Shown here: positions 16,743-24,308 of the stretch, piece after piece | Layout of the letters: every line of letters begins with the position of its first letter | How positions within the stretch are numbered: position 1 is the stretch's first letter | The notes under the pieces: generated by a model | Told to the model about the DNA's origin: nothing | Databases searched by the model: none | Seen by the model: the letters and a program-made list of their open reading frames with translations, nothing else | Position numbers and translations under genes: made by a program | Assembly: GCA_022820835.1 (NCBI GenBank) | Contig: JAJEET010000092.1 | Span: 86,899 to 150,898 of the forward strand | Length of the DNA stretch: 64,000 nucleotides | Direction of reading: 5' to 3' | Source of the DNA: Candidatus Poribacteria bacterium | GTDB taxonomy: Bacteria > Poribacteria > WGA-4E > WGA-3G

Positions 16743-17603
16743 TTATTCGTGCAGCATCTGCTCAAAGGCTTCAATATTTTGCACTCTCGCAGCGGCGACT
16801 AGCAATTGCTTGAGTTTTTGCAAATCGTTTATACTGCGAAGTTCAGGCGTTAAAGCATTCACTGCCTCTGCCTGGAATTGATCTTCCAGCAAAGCCAGAG
16901 TGTTTTCGATGGTATTCTCTCTGGCGGCTCTTTCCATTTGGCGTTGGTAAGTTTTAGATTCTTGCATAAGTACCTCCGGTATAAGTCGTTCAAGTAATTC
17001 AGCATTATACACTATCCCACCAAAGACAGAGATTCCGTAAAGTAAATCCGCTTGTGTTTCCTGATCGATGGGGGCAGCTCGCGTTACGTCAACGCATGCT
17101 TGCACCCAACGTTCAAGGTCCATCCCCGCAGGTGGTTTCATGAGCGGCGTGAACGGCAGTAGCCCGGGTGCCTGCATCTCCAAAATCGCTTGTCCATCTA
17201 TCTCAATGAGCCGAATCACTTTATAGCGATTGGTGTGTTCGTAATCGCCCCAACTATAGGTGTATCCGCCTGGGTCGTTCCTGCCCGCGTTCGGGTGAAA
17301 ATAGATGACATTTGAGTAGACCGGCATCTGGTATTTGCCGACGAGATATCCTTGATATTGTGCGTTTCTTGCCCACATCGGTGTGTCTGTACTATCGCGG
17401 AGTTGCAATTCGACATGGAGAATGGCTTCGTGACCGTTGATGCGGATCTGCTTTATGATGTCGGTTTCCCGCTCGATAATTTGCTGCTCGGTGCCCAGGT
17501 CTGCCAGCACTTCAACGTTATCTGCGTCCAGTACGAATCGCGAGAGGTCTTCGGCGTGGTCTGCCCATAACTTTTTTCCGATATTGTCGTAGTCTTGTGC
17601 CAT
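16743..17603 (-). CDS. Rpn-family PD-(D/E)XK nuclease/transposase-like protein
   Basis: 286 residues. Starts MAQDYDNIGKKLWADHAEDL; then VLADLGTEQQIIERETDIIKQI and EAILHVELQLRDS, in which the Asp and the Glu-x-Gln form the PD-(D/E)XK active site of the Rpn/PDDEXK_2 family (recombination-promoting nucleases, COG5464). After the nuclease core comes a C-terminal helical region ending EAFEQMLHE. The start at 17603 fits the family; the frame is open to 17639. Proteins of this family are widespread, often repeated in a genome and linked to recombination or phage defence. It lies inside the DUF499-DUF1156 locus, and a truncated near-copy lies at 12317-12997. Confidence 0.82.
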   Translation of the reverse strand: MAQDYDNIGKKLWADHAEDLSRFVLDADNVEVLADLGTEQQIIERETDIIKQIRINGHEAILHVELQLRDSTDTPMWARNAQYQGYLVGKYQMPVYSNVIYFHPNAGRNDPGGYTYSWGDYEHTNRYKVIRLIEIDGQAILEMQAPGLLPFTPLMKPPAGMDLERWVQACVDVTRAAPIDQETQADLLYGISVFGGIVYNAELLERLIPEVLMQESKTYQRQMERAARENTIENTLALLEDQFQAEAVNALTPELRSINDLQKLKQLLVAAARVQNIEAFEQMLHE

Positions 17604-17741
17604 GGATATAGTATACTTCAAACAGTGGAAAAATGTCAAACAAATATAGGGCGAGGTTGCACAGACACAAACTAAAAGTTTGTGCTACAAAAGAAACGTA
17701 AATCCTATTATACCGTGAGTTTGATAAAAGGGATGGATTCT

Positions 17742-17972
17742 TGTAGGTTGGGTTGAGCGGTAAAACCATAGGGGCATTTTCGCTATACACAGCCTTCTCT
17801 CGAATCACCCGTTGAGGTAGATAAGTTTAGCGAAACCCAACATCCCAAACCGTGTCGGTCTCATAAGGCGTTGGGTTACACTCAGTTTTTGGTGATTTCA
17901 GGTAGCTCTGTTTCCTTGAAAACGCTGTGCTGTGTGCGATTTTTAGGAGGTTTCCGTTCAACCCAACCTACA
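17742..17972. mobile_element. MITE-like element with TGTAGGTTGGGTTGA termini
   Basis: 231 bases between DUF499 and the Rpn gene, bounded by the inverted repeats TGTAGGTTGGGTTGA and TCAACCCAACCTACA. Further AACCCAAC/GTTGGGTT pairs lie inside near 17833 and 17868. No ORF. Just outside on the left are a CACAAACTAAAAGTTTGTG hairpin and the half-repeat CCGTGAGTTTGATAAAA, also found at 56450. Confidence 0.75.
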
Positions 17973-18017
17973 GGACGCTTCAATTTTTATTTTCTAACTC
18001 ACGTTATTATAGTTAGG

Positions 18018-21000
18018 TTAATCGCTTTTGAATTCTGCGTTGAGGTGTTCGCTGTTTTGCTTCACTGCGCGGGTGGTGTTTTCCGAAAAGCCGTCTGATT
18101 TGTTGGCGGTAACGATGATTTCGACTTTCACTGTCCCGCCATCGTCTTTCAGGGTCCGGGCAATCTCGTCTTGGATGCTGTCAATCTCATTGCTAAAAGA
18201 GAGTTCTAACTGCAGCGCCTTCGTAACAACAACGTGTGTGGGTCCCTTTGCTTGTGGTGGTTCGACCAAACCGTCATTCGGATCATCTCCTGTCTGCTCT
18301 CCTGTGTCTGGTGCTGGTTCGGGAGTGTCCGGCGGTTTCTGCTGCTTATCTCTTTCTTCCTTGCGTAACTTCGCCAGTTCAGGGGTTATGAGGACAGCGG
18401 TAGTACCCTTTTCTATCCGGAGACCACCGACCTGTTCTTCAAATCGGACGTTGCGGTAGTCGCCATCCTGATACGCCCTGGCGTATCCAAAGATGCCTGC
18501 TTCGACTCCGGCTCTAATGCACGTCGCCAAGACGTTCCGATCTTTCAATCGTGGCATGTAGACGTTTTGTGCCATGAGTTCCCAGAGGCGTTCTATTTCA
18601 ATGTGGTCTTGGTAGGTATCGCTACTCCAGACGTATTGTTGCAGTTTTGCAGCAAAGATATCGGGGTCAATTTTTGTGACAATTGAATCGTCGTCAATGA
18701 ATTTGTCTCGGAGACGCTTCATAATTCTGCCATCTTCGGGTCTTGTCTCAGCGGTAGAGAAGTTGTAGGCAGCCTCTCGCTCGTCCGTTTGGGAGGGTGT
18801 GAGTGCCCATCGATATGCCTTGAACAAGGCGTTTGTTACCGCGTCTTCAGCAGCTTCGAGATTTTCTTTTGTTTGATCTAACCTTTCACCTTCAAGGGGG
18901 GTGAGTGCGCCGTGTAGGAGGTCTCCGTTCATGATGGAGTTCCACGCGAGATAATTTTTTATAAGGTTTCTGAGTTCTCGGATGTCGTCTCGCCGTGCTG
19001 CGATGAAGAGGAGCGTGTTTCTGAAGGTACGTTGCTTTTCATCCTGTCCACTGTATTTGAGAATCTTGCGTGCAGCCTCGCTTGCTATATCGGTCTCCTT
19101 GTCGCGGCTGGGTAGAGATGCCTGTGGTGGCAGAATGACGTACTGAATCGTCTCCGAATCCTTTACGAGGTCAGAAGATGTTGGGCAGATTTGAACGCTC
19201 GAATCGCGGCCGATTGCCCTTTGTAATCGTGAGACAATTTCACTGTGGATATCGTCTTCGGTGTACGCTGCCGCGCGATCTATGGCGACCTTGTTCAAAT
19301 TTTCTTGCGTATGGAAGTAGTATCTATCATCAAGATTATAGAGAAAATAGAGGTTGCCCGTCATTCTGTTGAGTGCGTCATTGTAAACTGCAACGCCTTG
19401 TCCGGGTTCGACAACTCCGAGATGAATCTGACGCATCGTAACACCTTTGACAGCGCGTCCGGTTGCACTACCGAGGAAAACAGTGCGGGCGACTCGACGC
19501 GCTGCGCTACCCACTTCAATGAAACTTTGAGAACTTTGATCAATCTGGTCGGTCCGGGAGCCGTGGCTGTCCACTTCTTTTACGACGGGGTCCCAATTTC
19601 CGCCAGCTCTTGCAAGCAGTCTTGTGAATTCATCGGCGAGTGCGGGATCATCAAGCGCAAGGTTTGCGGGCATTATCAACAGGGACGGATCCTGTTCTTG
19701 GTAGAGGCGGGAGATGCAAGTCGCCATGATGCGTAGTACACCGCGGGTGCGTTGAAATCCGGGAATAACTGCCCAATCCTCAAAGAGTCGATCGAATATT
19801 TCGGGATGGATCGGGTAGCAGTCTTTCATTCGTTGCAGGTAGTGTTGATCGCTAACATTATTTGGATATTCACTGCGCGAGTTCTGATACATCCTGCGGA
19901 ACGCTTCGCACGTCAAGTCGCGTTCTGTCTGTTCGTCGTCAGTCATATTACTAAACAATCGCCTACGCACCACCTCGAATGCGTTATCCACTTCTAAAGG
20001 TATTGAGACAGCGTCCACCCTTTCCAGAATAGACTCGAGGGTATCCAGAACAGTCATGCCCCCTTCACCACCGGCTTGGATTTGTCCCTCTGGCAGCGTT
20101 GCTACGAGTGTAACATTTTTGGTTCTCTTTACAGACTCGGTAACGGCTTGAAAAAAGGTATAAATGCTCTCTTGTGTAACACCTTGTACGTTACGGACAT
20201 AAGCGACGAGTTCATCCATTAGAATAACAGAGGGACCGACGTGTTCAAACAGGGCATCCAACTGGTTTCCACCCGGAGCGGAGCGTTCAAGCGCAGCTCG
20301 CCGTATGATATTATAGGCATCCTGCCCGCCGAGTTGATCCGCCATTTTTCCCCAGAGTGTATTGAGTGGGTCACCTTGTTGGGTTTCATCTGCATCGGTG
20401 GTAGAAAGATAGGTGCCGACAAGAACAGAAACGTTAGCATTAAGGAGTGTGTCGGCATCGCAGCCTGCCTCGTTTAGGATGTCATCAATTTCTGCCCGGA
20501 GTCGCGCGTACTTATCCGCTGCTGGAAGTTCCGTTAGGATGTTAATTCCGGTAACGAGGTGATAAAGCGCGATGAGACTATGGGTTTTCCCGCCGCCGAA
20601 GCCGGTTTTGAGTTGGATAACAGGATCGCCATCTTTACCGCCGAGGCGTTTCAAGGTGTTGACTAACAATTGCCGGAGTCCGGGCGTGATGTATGTCTGA
20701 TTGAAGAAGATTTCGGTTTCGCCGTATTCGGGTGTCTTAGCCCTACCCTCAAATACCTCTTGAAGGTCCGCGGCGAATTCTGACTTTCGGAATGTGCCTT
20801 GAATAACATCGGCATTGGGCCGTATCACATCGCGCCATGATTTTAGGTCTGCAGTTTTTCTTCGTGGGAGCTTCGGTTTGGTTTCCGAGGGGGATGTTGC
20901 CTTGGCGAATAACCTGTCTCGGATGGTTTCAACTTCACCTTTCTGTTCTGGGGCATTGATTTGTCCGAGCATGTCTGCGATTTCATGGAGTCGAGCTAAA

Positions 21001-21308
21001 GCATATCCTAACGCGAGGTCTTCTGTTTCAGTGTGAAAAGTGTTATTCCGCGCTTCAGTTATTATACCCACAGCACTGCGAACATCCCGATCTGGATCAA
21101 AGCGATGTTTAAAAACATCGTGCCAGTACTTTCTGAAGAGGTGTGGAAAGTCACCAAAGTCTATATCCGCTTCGTTTTGAAAGCGATCTTCTGGTGATAA
21201 GCCTTGCACGGTTTTTAGGTTTCTAAGAATAAAAGGACGCATGGCATCACAGTAGATATTGAGTGCTTGATAAAGTGCGTCCTGATTTGGACGGTTGGGC
21301 GAATTCAC
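18018..21308 (-). CDS. HEPN-DUF499 ATPase (anti-phage-associated type)
   Basis: 1096 residues. The N-terminal 115 or so residues are all-helical and contain ARNNTFHTE, an RNxxxH motif (Arg87, His92) of HEPN ribonucleases, in the position of the Swt1-like HEPN domain often fused to DUF499. The ATPase follows: Walker A GFGGGKTHSLIALYHL at 236-251, Walker B VILMDELVAYVRNVQG near 350. The C-terminus has a low-complexity PPDTPEPAPDTGEQTGDD linker (around 1005-1030) and a final domain of about 65 residues. Normal length for DUF499 proteins. A strong promoter lies at 21343-21371, leaving a leader of about 28 bases. The Rpn nuclease, small protein and DUF1156 methylase follow on the same strand, though a MITE of 231 bases interrupts after this gene. 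Role inferred: ATP-driven sensor or motor of a defence locus. Confidence 0.88.
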   Translation of the reverse strand: MNSPNRPNQDALYQALNIYCDAMRPFILRNLKTVQGLSPEDRFQNEADIDFGDFPHLFRKYWHDVFKHRFDPDRDVRSAVGIITEARNNTFHTETEDLALGYALARLHEIADMLGQINAPEQKGEVETIRDRLFAKATSPSETKPKLPRRKTADLKSWRDVIRPNADVIQGTFRKSEFAADLQEVFEGRAKTPEYGETEIFFNQTYITPGLRQLLVNTLKRLGGKDGDPVIQLKTGFGGGKTHSLIALYHLVTGINILTELPAADKYARLRAEIDDILNEAGCDADTLLNANVSVLVGTYLSTTDADETQQGDPLNTLWGKMADQLGGQDAYNIIRRAALERSAPGGNQLDALFEHVGPSVILMDELVAYVRNVQGVTQESIYTFFQAVTESVKRTKNVTLVATLPEGQIQAGGEGGMTVLDTLESILERVDAVSIPLEVDNAFEVVRRRLFSNMTDDEQTERDLTCEAFRRMYQNSRSEYPNNVSDQHYLQRMKDCYPIHPEIFDRLFEDWAVIPGFQRTRGVLRIMATCISRLYQEQDPSLLIMPANLALDDPALADEFTRLLARAGGNWDPVVKEVDSHGSRTDQIDQSSQSFIEVGSAARRVARTVFLGSATGRAVKGVTMRQIHLGVVEPGQGVAVYNDALNRMTGNLYFLYNLDDRYYFHTQENLNKVAIDRAAAYTEDDIHSEIVSRLQRAIGRDSSVQICPTSSDLVKDSETIQYVILPPQASLPSRDKETDIASEAARKILKYSGQDEKQRTFRNTLLFIAARRDDIRELRNLIKNYLAWNSIMNGDLLHGALTPLEGERLDQTKENLEAAEDAVTNALFKAYRWALTPSQTDEREAAYNFSTAETRPEDGRIMKRLRDKFIDDDSIVTKIDPDIFAAKLQQYVWSSDTYQDHIEIERLWELMAQNVYMPRLKDRNVLATCIRAGVEAGIFGYARAYQDGDYRNVRFEEQVGGLRIEKGTTAVLITPELAKLRKEERDKQQKPPDTPEPAPDTGEQTGDDPNDGLVEPPQAKGPTHVVVTKALQLELSFSNEIDSIQDEIARTLKDDGGTVKVEIIVTANKSDGFSENTTRAVKQNSEHLNAEFKSD

Positions 21309-21342
21309 GTTTTCCGAACTCCGTTTCCGTAATTTTCCGAGC

Positions 21343-21371
21343 AGTGTAGCATATCAGCGATTTTAGGTCAA
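21343..21371 (-). promoter_or_regulatory. Sigma-70-like promoter of the DUF499 gene
   Basis: On the minus strand: -35 TTGACC (21366-21371), 17-base spacer, -10 TACACT (21343-21348). Transcription would start near 21336, about 28 bases before the DUF499 start codon. Confidence 0.65.
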
Positions 21372-21419
21372 GCGTGAAATTATTTTTCTTTAGTTCGTTC
21401 AGGCAAACTGAATTTCCGC

Positions 21420-21451
21420 TTGACAAATTCTGGGATATATGGAATTATAAG
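21420..21451 (+). promoter_or_regulatory. Possible promoter of the J-domain gene
   Basis: TTGACA at 21420-21425 followed by TATAAG at 21446-21451; spacer 20 bases is long, and a 17-base spacing gives only AATTAT. Position relative to the start codon at 21483 is right. Divergent from the DUF499 promoter. Confidence 0.35.
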
Positions 21452-21482
21452 TACCATATCTTTCAGGAACATCGTATTGACA

Positions 21483-22388
21483 ATGCAAATTCCAGATTAC
21501 TACCAAATCTTAGAGGTTAGGCGTGACGCAAACGCCACCGAAATAAAGAGCGCGTTCCGAAAACTGGCCAAGCGCTATCATCCCGACAAAAATCCTGAGC
21601 GGACCGCTTTTGCGGAAAAGATGTTCCGCGAAGTCTGTAACGCCTATAGCACACTCCAGAATAAGAAACAGAAATCCGATTACGACCGAGTCCTACGGAC
21701 GATCGAACGGCAGCAGTCTTTTCAAGATGGGTTCGCAAACGGCACCCTACAACACGAAACTTATCTCGACAGACTCAATAGACTCAACCAGAGCTACGCC
21801 AAGTTAGAACTGTTACTCGAAGCACTGCTCCATCAAAACTACGAAACCGGAATTTCCATGTATGAGCAGCTCCGCTACCACTCCGAAGAAACTGGGAAAG
21901 CGTGGCGGATTGACGACTTCCTAAGTTACGAAGAGAGCCGCGATTGCGAATTTCTCATTGCCGAAGCCTACCAAAAACTCGGATTTTCTAACGGAGATGC
22001 CTCTTCTATCCTTGAACGACACCGAAAAATTGAGCAGGCGATGTTGATATACGAATCTCTTTTATCAGCAGAAGTAAAACGTCCCTGCTTCAGACACTTT
22101 ATCAGCGAAGTCAAGGACAGACTCAAATATATCTATCTTTACCATTTTAGCATTGAAGGTTACCATCAAACTTCTCACATTCCGTTGACGAAAATCCGGG
22201 CGTTAAAACTTCCGAAGCGGGAAACGGCGTGGATATACAAAAAAATCGCCGAATTTTATGTTGAGATTGACCGGTATCCAGAAGCGCGAACCGTTTTGAA
22301 AATGGCATTTGAATTGCAACCGCGCTTGACTGGTGCCAAGAAAATCTGTCGAATTTTAAGCGTCAGTAACCAGCAATCCGCTTCTTAG
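21483..22388 (+). CDS. J-domain (DnaJ-like) protein with helical repeat tail
   Basis: 301 residues. The first 65 form a J domain (DYYQILEVRRDANATEIK) with the HPD motif at 33-35 (RYHPDKN) that stimulates DnaK ATPase. There is no Gly/Phe linker or zinc centre, so this is a class C J-protein. The rest is alpha-helical; the last 80 residues (AWIYKKIAEFYVEIDRYPEAR, AFELQPRL) look like one or two TPR units, implying a dedicated client or partner. The ATG at 21483 matches the usual J-domain start; the frame is open from 21420. It is transcribed away from the DUF499 gene. The final SNQQSAS is encoded beside a GTAACCAG motif like that of the heptad repeats. Confidence 0.82.
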   Translation: MQIPDYYQILEVRRDANATEIKSAFRKLAKRYHPDKNPERTAFAEKMFREVCNAYSTLQNKKQKSDYDRVLRTIERQQSFQDGFANGTLQHETYLDRLNRLNQSYAKLELLLEALLHQNYETGISMYEQLRYHSEETGKAWRIDDFLSYEESRDCEFLIAEAYQKLGFSNGDASSILERHRKIEQAMLIYESLLSAEVKRPCFRHFISEVKDRLKYIYLYHFSIEGYHQTSHIPLTKIRALKLPKRETAWIYKKIAEFYVEIDRYPEARTVLKMAFELQPRLTGAKKICRILSVSNQQSAS

Positions 22389-22437
22389 ATGCGGAACCGA
22401 CTTCCAAGTTACCGTGGAGAACCGAAGTTAAAAGAAA

Positions 22438-22611
22438 ATGGAAACAACCCTATTTTTATTATCACTGCTTGTAATAGCGGGAATTTGGATGTATGCGTAT
22501 CAGAAAGGTGTTAGATATATCTGTCCGAATTGCGGACAGCGACAAATCGGATGGTCAACGCAATGCCCGAAATGTGGCGTTGTTTTCAAAGATTGGGATA
22601 GACAAAATTAA
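22438..22611 (+). CDS. 57-residue membrane-anchored zinc-ribbon protein
   Basis: Small gene starting METTLFLLSLLVIAGIWMY, a single transmembrane helix, followed by a zinc ribbon with CPNCG and CPKCG pairs about 17 residues apart. Lies between the J-domain gene and the creatininase-family gene, with a purine-rich AAAAGAAA before the ATG. Function unknown; the layout suggests a small membrane protein with a cytoplasmic metal-binding tail. Confidence 0.6.
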   Translation: METTLFLLSLLVIAGIWMYAYQKGVRYICPNCGQRQIGWSTQCPKCGVVFKDWDRQN

Positions 22612-22626
22612 AAAGAGGAAACCGTA

Positions 22627-23514
22627 ATGCGAAAAGAGGTGCGTTGGGAACGGATGTTCCCCGATGAGTTAGAAGCAGCATTCAATGAATGTCCCGCCGT
22701 GTATTTCACTTATGGACTCTGCGAACCGCACGGCCCTCAAAACACAGTCGGGTTGGATGCGCTCAAGGCGCATGCGATCGCTTGCCGTACGGCACATGCA
22801 CACGGTGGCATCGTCGCCCCGCCGGACTATTGGCATATCCATGAACACGGCATGTATGCGAACTGGGCCCATCAGAATGTCGGCGAAGTACGGAGTTGGC
22901 TCACCGCAATGTCGGCATGGCAACACTTCAAAAACGTTTGCTACCACGTCCGTGCCGCCGATGCGCTCGGATTCCATGCCGCCATCTTCCTTACAGGACA
23001 CTACGGACCCAACTGGCAAGACCTCAAAACACTTCTGACGTTAATTCAGCCACACTTTACTATGCGACTTTACGGACTCCCAGACTTTGAGGCGAACACA
23101 CCCGGTTTCGACCGACAGGGTAACGGCGGAGATCACGCAGGTAGAGTTGAAACTTCGCTCCTCTGGGCATTGGAACCCGAATGCGTCGATATGTCGCGTA
23201 TGCCTGAAGCGGACGCACAAGGACCGCACTTCGCCATGGGCAGAAACGCTTATGAATCAGACCGACGCATCGGTGAACGCATGGTGAACGATGAAGTCGC
23301 ATGGCTCGGTAAAAAGATGGCGGAATTGTTGGAGGATTACGCAAAACAGGATATTTCTGAACGCCGTCCTGTAACTTTCCAAGAAATCGAGCATATCTGG
23401 ACAGAGACGGTAACACCTGCATTGAAAACCTTTGAAACGATGAAAAATCCGGACGAATCGCCACCTGAAGATTCGCAGTGGTTTCAACAGTGCAAACTTC
23501 CTGAACTTTCGTAA
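22627..23514 (+). CDS. Creatininase (creatinine amidohydrolase) family protein
   Basis: 295 residues. Metal-dependent cyclic amidohydrolase fold: GLCEPHGPQNTVGLDALKAH near residue 36 corresponds to the metal-binding Glu/His/Asp segment, FLTGHYGPNWQDL near 120 the second His, and GNGGDHAGRVETSLLWALEP the third (Glu). Members hydrolyse creatinine, 3-hydroxy compounds or process mycofactocin and riboflavin intermediates, so the substrate is open. AGAGGAA precedes the start. It begins a tight operon with the PhyH gene (16 bases) and the sarcosine-oxidase-like gene, a context that would suit breakdown of creatinine- or N-methyl-amino-acid-like host compounds. Confidence 0.82.
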   Translation: MRKEVRWERMFPDELEAAFNECPAVYFTYGLCEPHGPQNTVGLDALKAHAIACRTAHAHGGIVAPPDYWHIHEHGMYANWAHQNVGEVRSWLTAMSAWQHFKNVCYHVRAADALGFHAAIFLTGHYGPNWQDLKTLLTLIQPHFTMRLYGLPDFEANTPGFDRQGNGGDHAGRVETSLLWALEPECVDMSRMPEADAQGPHFAMGRNAYESDRRIGERMVNDEVAWLGKKMAELLEDYAKQDISERRPVTFQEIEHIWTETVTPALKTFETMKNPDESPPEDSQWFQQCKLPELS

Positions 23515-23530
23515 GGGAGGTCTTTAAAAA

Positions 23531-24289
23531 ATGGAAATGACAAACGGACGACTCCTTGAAAACTACCGAAAAGACGGCTTCTTGACAGGTATCCGTGTCG
23601 CTGATACTGCCGAAGCAGTCCGCTATCAGCACGCCTACGATGCGTTAGAAGCAGAAGTCGGCAAAGAAAAATGCGAAATCGGTCTTATCGACTGGCATTT
23701 TGACCACCAATTCATTTGGGAGCTCTCCATACACCCTAAGATCGTAGATGTTATTGAGGCACTCATCGGTCCCGATATAATGCTATTAGCCACGCATTTT
23801 TTTTGTAAATACGGACCCCGTGAGAAGTTCGTCGCCTGGCATCAAGACGTAACGTACTGGGGACTCGAACCGCCAGATGCGATTACCGCTTGGTATGCCA
23901 TAGACGATAGCGATCCAGGCAACGGTTGCATGCAGGTAATTCCCGGAAGCCATCAGCGTGGTATCCAAGAACACGGAAAATCCGAACAGGCAGGCAACCT
24001 CCTCAGCATTAATCAGGAAGTATCCGTCACCGAAGCGGAAGCAGAGACCGCTTTTGATCTGATATTGAAAGCTGGAGAGATGTCCATCCATCATGGACAG
24101 ATCATACACGGCAGCTTACCGAACCATTCGACGAGGCGACGATGTGGACTAACCATTCGGTATATCGCACCGTCAGTGAAACAAGCAGAGGATAATTCGT
24201 TGAAACGTCCGTGGAAACCGATACTCCTACGCGGTAAAGACCGATACCAACATTTCACGACTGTACCCAATCCGTTCCCGCTTCTTTAA
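23531..24289 (+). CDS. Phytanoyl-CoA dioxygenase (PhyH) family protein
   Basis: 252-residue Fe(II)/2-oxoglutarate oxygenase. The iron ligands His-x-Asp are in FVAWHQDVTYWGLEP and the distal His in MSIHHGQIIHGSLPNHS with the co-substrate Arg in RRRCGLTIRYI; GNGCMQVIPGSHQRG is the family strand-turn signature. GGGAGG lies ten bases before the ATG. The protein is more canonical than the PhyH at 9586-10392. Between creatininase-like and sarcosine-oxidase-like genes it may hydroxylate or demethylate an N-methylated compound. Confidence 0.88.
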   Translation: MEMTNGRLLENYRKDGFLTGIRVADTAEAVRYQHAYDALEAEVGKEKCEIGLIDWHFDHQFIWELSIHPKIVDVIEALIGPDIMLLATHFFCKYGPREKFVAWHQDVTYWGLEPPDAITAWYAIDDSDPGNGCMQVIPGSHQRGIQEHGKSEQAGNLLSINQEVSVTEAEAETAFDLILKAGEMSIHHGQIIHGSLPNHSTRRRCGLTIRYIAPSVKQAEDNSLKRPWKPILLRGKDRYQHFTTVPNPFPLL

Positions 24290-24308
24290 TGGTCATCGGT
24301 TAACAATT

